DNA of 64,000 bases from Alphaproteobacteria bacterium (GTDB taxonomy: Bacteria; Pseudomonadota; Alphaproteobacteria; Micavibrionales; Micavibrionaceae), in NCBI GenBank assembly GCA_030432025.1, contig JAUIIA010000005.1, positions 106,831-170,830 on the forward strand, in the 5' to 3' direction. Every line of letters starts with the position of its first letter. Within the stretch, counting starts at the first letter, position 1. The translations under genes and the position numbers were made by a program. The notes under the pieces were generated by a model, which ran no database searches, had not been told where the DNA came from, and saw nothing but the letters and a program-made list of their open reading frames with translations. This document shows positions 36,165 through 44,010 of the stretch, in pieces.

Positions 36165-36731
36165 ATGGCCAAAGTTGGAGCACAACGGGCTGCCGAATTG
36201 ACAGGCAAATCTAAATCAACCATTCAGCGTGCGATGAATAGCGGCAAGCTGTCCTATGAACTGGATGCTAATGGTCGTCGTATTATCGACGTATCGGAGC
36301 TTGAACGTGCTTTTGGCCTTGAAAACCAATCCAGCGGATCATCTTCCAACACATCTGTGGAGCAAGAGCTTGAGAAAGCAGCCGGCTTGATCGAAATGGA
36401 ACGCATGAAAATGCGCATTCAAATGCTGGAAGGCCAGTTGCAGGCGGCCGAAGGCCAGGTTGAAGACCTCAAAGCCCAGCGTGACCAGTGGCAGAAACAA
36501 GCCTCTCAGGTTCTGCTTACCAGCCAGTACTCGCAAAAGCAGGCTGAAGAGCTCTCAGAACAGCTCAAGGAGCGTGAGCGCCGTGCCCGTGAACGCCGTG
36601 AGAAAATGGAACAGCAGAAGCTTGAAGACAAAATGAAGAAGCTCAAAGCTGACAATGAAAACGCCGAAGAGCAAGCCGAGAACGAGAATGTTTTCGACAG
36701 CTTGATCAAACGCGTTAAGGGACAGCGCTAG
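36165..36731 (+). CDS. HTH plus long coiled-coil DNA-binding-like protein
   Basis: The 188-residue protein has an N-terminal helix-turn-helix of MerR/excisionase type (AAELTGKSKSTIQRAMNSGKL, residues 7-27, with a following DVSELERAFGL wing/helix). The remainder, about 60-170, is an uninterrupted charged coiled coil rich in Glu, Gln, Lys and Arg. Similar proteins occur on plasmids and in phages as partition or replication accessory factors, and as chromosomal proteins of unknown role. No neighbour clarifies the function. GAGGTG precedes the ATG. A weak hairpin (TGACC/GGTCA, 36743-36759) follows the stop. Confidence 0.65.
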   Translation: MAKVGAQRAAELTGKSKSTIQRAMNSGKLSYELDANGRRIIDVSELERAFGLENQSSGSSSNTSVEQELEKAAGLIEMERMKMRIQMLEGQLQAAEGQVEDLKAQRDQWQKQASQVLLTSQYSQKQAEELSEQLKERERRARERREKMEQQKLEDKMKKLKADNENAEEQAENENVFDSLIKRVKGQR

Positions 36732-36789
36732 TTCGCTTTCCCTGACCGTCCCCGGGTCAAAAGACTTTCGAAAAACAGAGCATAAATGT

Positions 36790-36795
36790 TATACT
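36790..36795 (+). promoter_or_regulatory. -10 element placed for a leaderless transcript
   Basis: TATACT (36790-36795, 5 of 6 consensus) ends seven bases before the ATG at 36802, so transcription would start at the start codon itself. The only purine-rich motif, AAGGA, touches the ATG and is too close to act as a ribosome site. The -35 region (TTCGAA, 36767-36772) is poor. Confidence 0.35.
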
Positions 36796-36801
36796 TAAGG
36801 A

Positions 36802-37311
36802 ATGAGAGCATCGTTCCTTAAAACCCTGTATTTATTGCTATTTATTTGCGTTGCCGGCATCCCCTCGGGTATGGCTCTGGCGCAAGCCGAAGATGAATAT
36901 GACGAAATCCCCGATGAGTATATCGAAGAAGCGGATGCGTATTTCTTCACTTGCCAGGGAGACTCCATAATGAGCCAGTATGCGAACTGCGCGTGCATGT
37001 CTTCAGCAATGCTCAGGGAACGTGTTGATATGGGTCCGACGGTTCCGCAAACCAGAATCTTGAACAAAATCACCAAAGAATGTTTTGATGCGATCGGCTC
37101 TACGGGCAAAATCTATGACAAATGCCTCAGACGAGCCAGCCGTTTCGAAGCGGGAACAGATCCTGAAAAATATTGTGAATGCGTGGCGAACACATATGTA
37201 AACGCTATGAATTTACAAAAACCGACAATCCGCTCCACATCGATGACGCGGTTCGAGTCGTACGCGCTTTCATATTGCCGCCGACCGGATGTGCAAATGC
37301 CGGCGCGCTAA
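36802..37311 (+). CDS. Exported cysteine-rich small protein of unknown function
   Basis: The 169-residue protein begins with a signal peptide (about 1-28, ending in LAQA) and a following acidic segment rich in Glu, Asp and Tyr. The mature region has about eight cysteines, with two similar CxC elements (ANCACMSS and KYCECVAN) about 70 residues apart, suggesting an internal duplication of disulfide-bonded helices. No family is recognised. Its last four bases overlap the end of the convergent acyl-CoA dehydrogenase gene. Confidence 0.7.
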   Translation: MRASFLKTLYLLLFICVAGIPSGMALAQAEDEYDEIPDEYIEEADAYFFTCQGDSIMSQYANCACMSSAMLRERVDMGPTVPQTRILNKITKECFDAIGSTGKIYDKCLRRASRFEAGTDPEKYCECVANTYVNAMNLQKPTIRSTSMTRFESYALSYCRRPDVQMPAR

Positions 37312-38972
37312 TCTATAACAATTTCAGATCCATCGAGAGCGGCGTTCAAGCTCGCAGTCCCAATTGGCAAAATATTGCCCGTGAAGAAAGCGTCATGCTT
37401 TTTCTTGGCTTTGGCGTAATCGTCGTCACGTTTGCCGACCGCTTCGGCCGTTTTGTGCAGCAATACCCCAGCAGCGAGGATCGCGAATCCTTTCAAATAT
37501 GGCGAGGCCATGGCTTGCGCCAAATCCATGTTCTTATCATTGGCGGCTTCAATAAGCTTGTTCGTTGCCTTTTCCAACAATGCCAACGGCTCGGCATATG
37601 CGGACGGCGCTTCGCCCTTTAGCTGGGCGATGTATTTTTTCACGCTCTGGCCGCCGTCACGGATGGTCTTACGGAAGACCAGATCGAGCGCCTGAATACC
37701 GTTCGTCCCTTCATAGATTGGCAAGATACGGGAGTCGCGGAAATACTGGGCCGCACCCGTTTCCTCGACAAAGCCACAACCGCCGTGAACCTGCACTCCC
37801 AATGATGTCACCTCGACGGCCATGTCCGTACACCATGCCTTGACCAATGGGGTCAGAATATCGACTTTGGCTTGCGCGTTGGTATCACCGGAGTGCGATT
37901 CATCCAGCGCCAGCGCCGCTTCATATGTCAGCGCTCTTCCCGCTTCGATTTGTGCCTTCATCGAGATGAGCATGCGCTTCACATCGGCATGATTATCAAT
38001 TGTAACGCGTTCCCCGGTTGTTAGAGACTTGCCTTGCACACGGTCCTGCGCGTAGGCCAATGCGTGCTGGTATGAACGTTCGGCCAAGGCTACGCCCTGC
38101 AACCCCACTGACAGGCGTGCATTGTTCATCATCGTGAACATATATTTCAGGCCCTCGCCTTCCTTGCCGATCAAATACCCCGTCGCACCGCCGTCATCGC
38201 CATATTGCATGACGCAGGTCGGGGAGGCATGGATGCCAAGCTTATGATCAAGGCCGACACATTTCACATCGTTGCGCGATCCGTCGTCCATGAATTTCGG
38301 GACAATAAAGAGTGAGATACCCTTTACGTCATCACCCGCGTCGGGGGTGCGTGCAAGCACAAGGTGAATAATGTTATCGGCCAAATCATGTTCACCATAA
38401 GTGATCCAGATTTTCTGACCGGAAATTTTATAGGTACCGTCATCCTGTTTGTCAGCCTTTGTCCGAAGTAAGCCGAGGTCAGAACCCGCATGCGGTTCGG
38501 TCAGGTTCATCGTACCCGTCCATTCGCCGCTGATCAGGTTGGGCAAATATTTCTCCTTTTGCTCATCGGAGCCGTGGGCAAGAATAGCCTCAACCGCGCC
38601 CTGATTAAGAAGAGGACACAGGCCAAAGGAAAGGTTTGCGCCCTGCCACATTTCCTGAATAGGGAACGCGAGCGCCCACGGTAAACCCTGACCGCCATAT
38701 TCCTCGGGGAAGACAACAGCGTTCCAGCCACCGTCACGATATTCATTATAGGCTTCTTTCCATCCCGGTGCGGTCGTAACCTCATGACCGTCCAGCTTCG
38801 CACCGTTGATATCTCCATCACGGTTGATCGGCGCCAGAACGCCACTGGCCAATTTTGCGGCCTCCCCCAGAATGGCTTCCGTTGTTTCACGGTCCAATTC
38901 CTCATGTTCGAACCCCAAAACGTCATGGAGTAAGGTTTGCATATCTTCTACAGGGGGCTGATAATCGCTCAT
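37308..38972 (-). CDS. Acyl-CoA dehydrogenase with extra C-terminal domain
   Basis: Acyl-CoA dehydrogenases use FAD to introduce a trans-2 double bond in acyl-CoA thioesters. The ATG at 38972 with a GAGGA site gives 554 residues; upstream in-frame codons lack a ribosome site. Visible blocks are MNLTEPHAGSDLG, WITYGEHD, the flavin-binding VHGGCGFVEE and the YEGTNGIQALDL region that carries the base in many members. A C-terminal helical domain of about 100 residues marks the long bacterial-type group (AcdA-like). The substrate chain length cannot be read from sequence. Confidence 0.9.
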   Translation of the reverse strand: MSDYQPPVEDMQTLLHDVLGFEHEELDRETTEAILGEAAKLASGVLAPINRDGDINGAKLDGHEVTTAPGWKEAYNEYRDGGWNAVVFPEEYGGQGLPWALAFPIQEMWQGANLSFGLCPLLNQGAVEAILAHGSDEQKEKYLPNLISGEWTGTMNLTEPHAGSDLGLLRTKADKQDDGTYKISGQKIWITYGEHDLADNIIHLVLARTPDAGDDVKGISLFIVPKFMDDGSRNDVKCVGLDHKLGIHASPTCVMQYGDDGGATGYLIGKEGEGLKYMFTMMNNARLSVGLQGVALAERSYQHALAYAQDRVQGKSLTTGERVTIDNHADVKRMLISMKAQIEAGRALTYEAALALDESHSGDTNAQAKVDILTPLVKAWCTDMAVEVTSLGVQVHGGCGFVEETGAAQYFRDSRILPIYEGTNGIQALDLVFRKTIRDGGQSVKKYIAQLKGEAPSAYAEPLALLEKATNKLIEAANDKNMDLAQAMASPYLKGFAILAAGVLLHKTAEAVGKRDDDYAKAKKKHDAFFTGNILPIGTASLNAALDGSEIVID

Positions 38973-39076
38973 AAATCCTCTTATTCGTCTTAGACATACG
39001 CCCAAACCGGCACGGGCGTTGCAAATATATTTCAGAGAAACACTATAAAACAAACGAATATAAGATCATAGCGACG

Positions 39077-40024
39077 ATGCAAGGATTGGGAAACACCATA
39101 GATAACAATGTTTTAGCCGCATTTGGCAATAAAGCGCCAAAAGGCGTGATGAATGCGATCAAGCAAGCCAGTACAAAGACAGGGGTCGATTTTGCCTATC
39201 TGGTACAACAAGCGCACGCAGAGAGCAGTTTTGACCCGAATGCAAAGGCACGCACATCGAGTGCGACAGGCCTCTATCAGTTCATTGAAAGCACATGGAT
39301 GCGCATGGTCGATAAATACGGCGACAAATACGGTATCGACACACAAGGGCAGTCACGCAGAGATATTCTGGAGCTTCGTAAAGATCCTGAAATTGCCTCT
39401 AACCTGGCGGCGGAATTTGCCGGAGAGAATGAGCGTTTCCTGAATGACCATTGGGGCGGAGAGATCGGATCAACCGAACTTTACCTTGCGCATTTCCTTG
39501 GAGCGAGTGGCGCGTCTGCTTTCCTGAATGCGAAAGATGAAAACCCGTTACAGAGTGCCGCCGTGATTTTCCCTGCAGCTGCAAAAGCGAACAAGAACGT
39601 CTTTTATGATCAAGCAACAGGCCGCGCACGCAGCTTCGATGAGGTTTATGCTTTCTTTGACAAGAAATTCCAGATCAAGGGCGAGAGCCTGATCGAACCG
39701 CAATATGAAGTGGCATCCGCCGAGCCGCAAGGTGCGAACCAGATCGCCAGTGAAGCCCTGCTTGCCTATGGTGTTCAGGATTCAGGATTTGAATACCTAG
39801 CCGAAGCCCGTGCAGCCCAACGTGACTTTATCACCAGTAACGTCTTCCGTAGCGGTTACAAACATCTCGGTGATATTTACGGCCAGCCTATGGCCGATAG
39901 CGGTCGTTCAGCCTATGGACGCATCGCCAGCTATAACTCGTTGGTTCGAGCGCCGATCGAGATTATGTTACTGGCAGAACTCGATACCCCTCTGTCTGAT
40001 AAGCAAGACGGTAATAAAATATAA
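39077..40024 (+). CDS. Lytic transglycosylase (SLT domain) without signal peptide
   Basis: The SLT domain lies at about 25-135 of 315 residues. It has the catalytic glutamate in AHAESSFDP, then SSATGLYQFIESTW, the usual ESxxxP and GLxQ blocks that cut glycan strands to 1,6-anhydro-muropeptides. No signal peptide is visible at the N-terminus (MQGLGNTIDNN), which recalls flagellar or secretion-associated SLT proteins that are exported by a dedicated machine, or enzymes acting on prophage-type lysis. The C-terminal half is of unknown fold. It is divergent from the acyl-CoA dehydrogenase gene. Confidence 0.85.
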   Translation: MQGLGNTIDNNVLAAFGNKAPKGVMNAIKQASTKTGVDFAYLVQQAHAESSFDPNAKARTSSATGLYQFIESTWMRMVDKYGDKYGIDTQGQSRRDILELRKDPEIASNLAAEFAGENERFLNDHWGGEIGSTELYLAHFLGASGASAFLNAKDENPLQSAAVIFPAAAKANKNVFYDQATGRARSFDEVYAFFDKKFQIKGESLIEPQYEVASAEPQGANQIASEALLAYGVQDSGFEYLAEARAAQRDFITSNVFRSGYKHLGDIYGQPMADSGRSAYGRIASYNSLVRAPIEIMLLAELDTPLSDKQDGNKI

Positions 40025-40071
40025 TTCCCCTGTTGTAGATTTTTCCAAAATCCCTTAAACAGCCCCCTGTT

Positions 40072-40794
40072 ATGGGCAATATCATTACCATTCTCGATAA
40101 ACGCTTACGGCTCGAACAGCTAAAAACCGGCTTTCGTACCTCGAGTGATGCTGTTTTACTGGCTGCGGCCTGTCCTGCGCATAAAGGCGAGACCGTGCTG
40201 GATATTGGCTGCGGGATCGGCAGTTCCTCACTGCCCCTGCTGCGCCGTGTAAAAGATACCTCACTGGTTGGCATAGATATCCTGCCCGAGGCCATTGAGC
40301 TCGCCACCAGCAATGCAGAGATGAACCAAATGGGTGATCGTGCGGATTTCCGTTGCATCGACATTCGCGACTTTGACTTCGAAACTTTCGATCACGTTAT
40401 CTGTAACCCTCCGTATCTGGAGGCTGGCGGACATATCAAATCACCTGTTCCCGAAAAGCAGATCGCCATCGGGCTGGGTGAGGATGATATGGACCTCAAA
40501 GACTGGATTGATTGCGCATTTCGCAGTATTCGCGGCAAGGGCAGTCTGACCATTATCAACCGCGCTGAGAATGTTGACGAGATTATCCGCGTGATGGGCA
40601 AGCGTTTCGGCGCGGTCGAGATTATTCCGCTTTGGCCGAAAACAACGCATGATGCCAAGCGTGTGATCGTGCGTGCGCGCAAGCATCGCCGCAGCCCTGC
40701 GCGGATGCATAACGGTATTGTGATCCATAAGGACAATGGTGATTTCACCGATGCCGCGCAAAAGGTCTTGCGTGATATGGAACCTATTGCGTAG
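40072..40794 (+). CDS. SAM-dependent methyltransferase, TrmN6/YfiC-like
   Basis: The 240-residue protein begins with RLRLEQLKTGFRTSSDAVLLAAA, a segment typical of the TrmN6 (tRNA1(Val) A37 N6-methyltransferase) family, followed by the SAM motif LDIGCGIGSSSL and the amino-methyltransferase motif NPPY. Such NPPY enzymes methylate exocyclic nitrogen in adenine. The tRNA target is inferred from family. The C-terminal half lacks other domains. It precedes the S49 protease gene by 22 bases and is probably cotranscribed with it. Confidence 0.85.
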   Translation: MGNIITILDKRLRLEQLKTGFRTSSDAVLLAAACPAHKGETVLDIGCGIGSSSLPLLRRVKDTSLVGIDILPEAIELATSNAEMNQMGDRADFRCIDIRDFDFETFDHVICNPPYLEAGGHIKSPVPEKQIAIGLGEDDMDLKDWIDCAFRSIRGKGSLTIINRAENVDEIIRVMGKRFGAVEIIPLWPKTTHDAKRVIVRARKHRRSPARMHNGIVIHKDNGDFTDAAQKVLRDMEPIA

Positions 40795-40816
40795 GGTACG
40801 CCGTTAGAGGACCCAT

Positions 40817-41692
40817 ATGGCCATTAAGAAGACAATCTGCAACACCTGCGCCGCGCTCGGCAACATCCCCGTGATCGGCGGCCTGTTTAAGCCAAAACCC
40901 AAAGTCGCGGTAATCCGTTTATCAGGCGTGTTATCGGAATCCACATCCCGCCGCGGCACATTCAGTCACAGAACAACCGAGAAGATGATCGAGGACGCTT
41001 TCGATACGTTCAAACTGCAGGGCGTTTTGCTGATCATCAATTGTCCGGGCGGTGCGCCTGCACAATGCTCGCTGATTGGCGATCACATCCGCAGACTGGC
41101 CGATGAGAAAAAAGTGCCTGTCTATGCTTTCGTTGAAGATGTCGCCGCCAGCGGTGGTTACTGGCTGGCTTGCGCCGCTGATGAAATATACGCCAACAAC
41201 ACATCCATTGTGGGGTCCATCGGTGTCATTTCCGCCGGATTCGGTATGCAGAACCTGATCGAAAAATACGGGGTTGAACGCCGCGTACATACTTCGGGTA
41301 AGCAGAAAAGCTTCCTCGACCCGTTTCTGGAGGAAAAACCCGCCGATGTAAAACGCTTGAAAACCATTCAGTCCGACATGCACGAGATTTTCATCAACTG
41401 GGTGAAAAGCCGCCGCGCAGATAAACTGGAGGGCAAGGATAGTGAGCTGTTCGAAGGCCAATTCTGGCTGGCCCCTCAAGCAAAAGATTACGGATTGATT
41501 GACGGGTTTGGTGAAGCGCGCAGCTTTGCCAAGGACAAATTCGGCGAGAAGATCAAGTTCAAGGAGTTCGGGCCGGACAAGAAATTGCTACCGTCATTGC
41601 TCGGCACCGACACCAAGCTCGGCGCATCCATCGCCGAAGACGCGATTGATACGATCGAGACCAAATCTATCTGGGGTCGTTACGGACTTTAA
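40817..41692 (+). CDS. S49-family peptidase (SppA/SohB-like)
   Basis: S49 peptidases degrade signal peptides or membrane fragments. The 291-residue protein has the nucleophile region VAASGGYWLACAAD, where the serine lies in the family motif, and NTSIVGSIGV, followed by KYGVERRVHTSGKQKSFLDPF where the general-base lysine is found. The N-terminus has only a weakly hydrophobic segment rather than a clear signal anchor. It shares four bases of stop codons with the convergent glyQS gene in a TTAA palindrome. Confidence 0.85.
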   Translation: MAIKKTICNTCAALGNIPVIGGLFKPKPKVAVIRLSGVLSESTSRRGTFSHRTTEKMIEDAFDTFKLQGVLLIINCPGGAPAQCSLIGDHIRRLADEKKVPVYAFVEDVAASGGYWLACAADEIYANNTSIVGSIGVISAGFGMQNLIEKYGVERRVHTSGKQKSFLDPFLEEKPADVKRLKTIQSDMHEIFINWVKSRRADKLEGKDSELFEGQFWLAPQAKDYGLIDGFGEARSFAKDKFGEKIKFKEFGPDKKLLPSLLGTDTKLGASIAEDAIDTIETKSIWGRYGL

Positions 41693-43221
41693 GCCGCTTG
41701 CTTGCGAGCTTCCTCACCTGAAAGACGCATTTTCTCACGTAGATAATCCAGCGCTTTATCCATGGAGATACGTTCCTGTGACATTGTATTACGCTCACGC
41801 ACAGTGATAGTACCGTCCTCGACTGTGTCGTTGTCGATGGTGAAGCAATACGGCGTACCGATCTCATCCTGACGGGCGTAACGCTTACCGATATTCTGTT
41901 TAATATCGAGGTCGACAGGGAATTCCTCACGCAGTTCCAGATACAGCTTTTGCGCCAGCGGCACATGCTCATCCTTCGCGGTCAACGGCAGGATCGCAGC
42001 TTTCTTCGGCGCCATGGCAGGCGTGAAGTTCAGATACACGCCTGACGGGCGGCTTTCATCGACCGTATAAGCCTCACAGATCAGCGCGAGCACACCACGG
42101 GTCAAACCGGCGGCGGGTTCGATAACATGCGGGATGAAGCGGTTCTTATTATCGGTAGGGTCCATATATTCCAGCTTCGTGCCTGAGTGTTCCTGATGTT
42201 GCTTCAGGTCGAAGTCGCATCGGTGGGCGATCCCCTCCAGTTCACCGTAACCTGGGTCGGTGAACGGGAATTTATATTCGATGTCGGATGTACCCAGACC
42301 TTCCTTGGCATAGTGAGCCAGCTCATCCGAGTCGTGCTTACGCATGACCATATTGTCGCTACCCAAACCGACGGAGCGCCAGAACTTCACACGTTCGTCG
42401 AACCAGAAATCCTGCCACATTTTGGCTTCGTCCGGTGCGCAGAACCATTCCATTTCCATTTGTTCAAACTCGCGGGAACGGAAGATGAAGTTACGTGGTG
42501 TAACCTCGTTACGGTATGCCTTACCGATTTGCGCAATACCGAACGGCACCTTCACGCGGGATGAATCCAGCACGTTCTTGAAGTTCAGGAAGATACCCTG
42601 CGCCGTTTCGGGACGAAGGTAGGCCTTGTTGTCCTCGCTCGCCGTTGCGCCGACATAAGTGTGGAACATCAGGTTGAACTCTTTGGGTTCGGTCAGTGTG
42701 CCAGGTTCCTTCACATCAGGACCAACCACTTTCTCGTAATCTTCAACGGCCAGCTTGGTCAGGTTGATTTTTTCGAACAAAGACACATCCGCAGGCATGC
42801 CGAGCTTTTTCAACTTTTTCTCGATCTCGCTGTCTTCAGCTTCTTCGTGGAAGGCAGGCCAACGGTCGGCTTTATCGGATGTCAGAACGATCAAATGGTC
42901 CTGACGGTAACGCTTCTTCGTTTCCTTACAATCCACCATCGGATCGGAAAAACCGCCAACGTGACCGGAGGCTTCCCATGTTTTCGGGTTCTGGATGATC
43001 GACGAATCGATACCGACGATTTCAACAGGTGTACCATCAGGGCCGAGCGGAGGGGTGATCACCATCTGCTTCCACCATGCATCGCGGAGGTTATTCTTCA
43101 GCTCCGTGCCCAGCGGGCCGTAATCCCAAAAACCGTTCAGGCCGCCATAAATGTCACTGGCGGGGAAGATAAAGCCTCTGCGCTTACACAGCGCGACAAT
43201 GTCTTTCATATCAATGGGCAC
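41689..43221 (-). CDS. glyQS: Glycyl-tRNA synthetase, single-chain alpha2 type
   Basis: GlyRS charges tRNA-Gly. The 510-residue single polypeptide belongs to the homodimeric class IIa type. It begins with IVALCKRRGFIFPASDIYGGLNG, has class II motif 2 as GKAYRNEVTPRNFIFRSREFEQME, and ends with the anticodon-binding domain. Most alphaproteobacteria use the separate glyQ/glyS (alpha2beta2) enzyme, so this form is unusual for the class. The GTG start at 43221 is supported by an AAAGGTG site; a shorter ATG version starts four codons later. Confidence 0.93.
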   Translation of the reverse strand: MPIDMKDIVALCKRRGFIFPASDIYGGLNGFWDYGPLGTELKNNLRDAWWKQMVITPPLGPDGTPVEIVGIDSSIIQNPKTWEASGHVGGFSDPMVDCKETKKRYRQDHLIVLTSDKADRWPAFHEEAEDSEIEKKLKKLGMPADVSLFEKINLTKLAVEDYEKVVGPDVKEPGTLTEPKEFNLMFHTYVGATASEDNKAYLRPETAQGIFLNFKNVLDSSRVKVPFGIAQIGKAYRNEVTPRNFIFRSREFEQMEMEWFCAPDEAKMWQDFWFDERVKFWRSVGLGSDNMVMRKHDSDELAHYAKEGLGTSDIEYKFPFTDPGYGELEGIAHRCDFDLKQHQEHSGTKLEYMDPTDNKNRFIPHVIEPAAGLTRGVLALICEAYTVDESRPSGVYLNFTPAMAPKKAAILPLTAKDEHVPLAQKLYLELREEFPVDLDIKQNIGKRYARQDEIGTPYCFTIDNDTVEDGTITVRERNTMSQERISMDKALDYLREKMRLSGEEARKQAA

Positions 43222-43356
43222 GTCGAATCACCTTTTTTCTTTAAAAACTCCCTATTGTTTTCAAAGATTTGCGGCTTCAAGGCAACCGCTTTCTTTGTAT
43301 TTTTGCCTAAAATATTAGGATTTTCAGGATTTTACCCCTGTTTTTATGTGAAAAAC

Positions 43357-43390
43357 TTGCAATTTTTTGCATTTTTCTGTACCATGCAAA
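43357..43390 (+). promoter_or_regulatory. Candidate promoter with overlapping inverted repeat upstream of the small-gene pair
   Basis: TTGCAA (43357-43362) and TACCAT (43380-43385) are spaced by 17 bases. A 7-base inverted repeat TTTGCAT (43366-43372) / ATGCAAA (43384-43390) covers the spacer and the -10, as an operator would. An AAGGAG ribosome site follows before the ATG at 43414. The 192-base gap to glyQS is AT-rich and otherwise has only a small hairpin (CCTAA/TTAGG near 43308). Confidence 0.4.
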
Positions 43391-43413
43391 TTAATAGAAA
43401 AGGAGTTTTAAAT

Positions 43414-43575
43414 ATGTCATCTATCTCTGGATACAGTGGTGGAATAGCTCCCAAAAATGCTGAAGGTAATTATTCAGTAGAGTTTGCAAGAATGGCAACT
43501 AACAATGATCAAATTGATCTTGCCGGTTGGGATACATTCGCAGACCCCAATGCCAGATGGGACCTAGTACACTAA
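43414..43575 (+). CDS. Small protein of 53 residues, unknown
   Basis: A start codon with a good AAGGAG site opens a 53-codon frame ending at TAA. The product starts MSSISGYSGG and has an acidic, aromatic tail (AGWDTFADPNARWDLVH). It has no signal peptide or recognised domain. It is 18 bases upstream of the next small gene, so the two form an operon with a terminator after it. A longer frame over the glyQS antisense strand contains it but begins inside glyQS on the opposite strand, which I reject. Confidence 0.6.
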   Translation: MSSISGYSGGIAPKNAEGNYSVEFARMATNNDQIDLAGWDTFADPNARWDLVH

Positions 43576-43593
43576 AACTAAGGAACTGAGTAT

Positions 43594-43953
43594 ATGTCTG
43601 ACTATCAACATGAAGTCACTACTGATGGTAACGTCGGTAACGCACGCAAACAGGGACAAGATAACGTCCGTGAGATCGTGCAGGCTATTGCCAAGAAAAA
43701 AGAAAAGAAAGCTCAGAAAGCTGACGATCTTTTCTTGAGTAGCTCTAATATCGCAGTTGCACGTGTCAATGAAATGAGAGACCACTCATCAAGTTATGAT
43801 GTACCTCAGGTACATGCTGATGAAAATGGCTCAATCTCGATTGCACAAGGTGCGGCGATTACAGTCGCAAGCGGTTACGCAGCCACACTTCTCGGCAGAA
43901 TGTTTGATTTCTCCGATCCGGCACATCCGGAACTGGTGAAAGATGCGGCATAA
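43594..43953 (+). CDS. Unknown 119-residue protein
   Basis: The product has an N-terminal lysine-rich amphipathic helix (KKKEKKAQKADDLFL), a central polar section and a C-terminal hydrophobic stretch (AAITVASGYAATLLGRMFDF) that could be a membrane-associated helix or a packed core. I do not recognise a family. It follows the 53-residue gene closely and ends before a strong terminator, so both belong to one transcription unit. Confidence 0.6.
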   Translation: MSDYQHEVTTDGNVGNARKQGQDNVREIVQAIAKKKEKKAQKADDLFLSSSNIAVARVNEMRDHSSSYDVPQVHADENGSISIAQGAAITVASGYAATLLGRMFDFSDPAHPELVKDAA

Positions 43954-43977
43954 AGTTTAACTCGCTCCTACGAGAAC

Positions 43978-44007
43978 AAGGCGCTTTTAACGGGGCGCCT
44001 TTTTTTA
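43978..44007 (+). terminator. Terminator between the small-gene pair and degP
   Basis: A perfect 7-base stem AAGGCGC (43978-43984) / GCGCCTT (43995-44001) with a 10-base loop is followed by a T-run. It ends the + strand operon just before the stop of the convergent Do-type protease gene. Confidence 0.9.
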
Positions 44008-44010
44008 TGC

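Noticed and set aside
43222..43413. Possible riboswitch or leader for glyQS or the small-gene pair
   Set aside because: The gap is AT-rich and has only a small hairpin; no glycine-riboswitch or T-box features could be recognised.
42661..43575. Long + strand frame of 304 codons antisense to glyQS
   Set aside because: The first 250 codons lie opposite glyQS. Only the last 53 codons have a ribosome site and are kept as a small gene.
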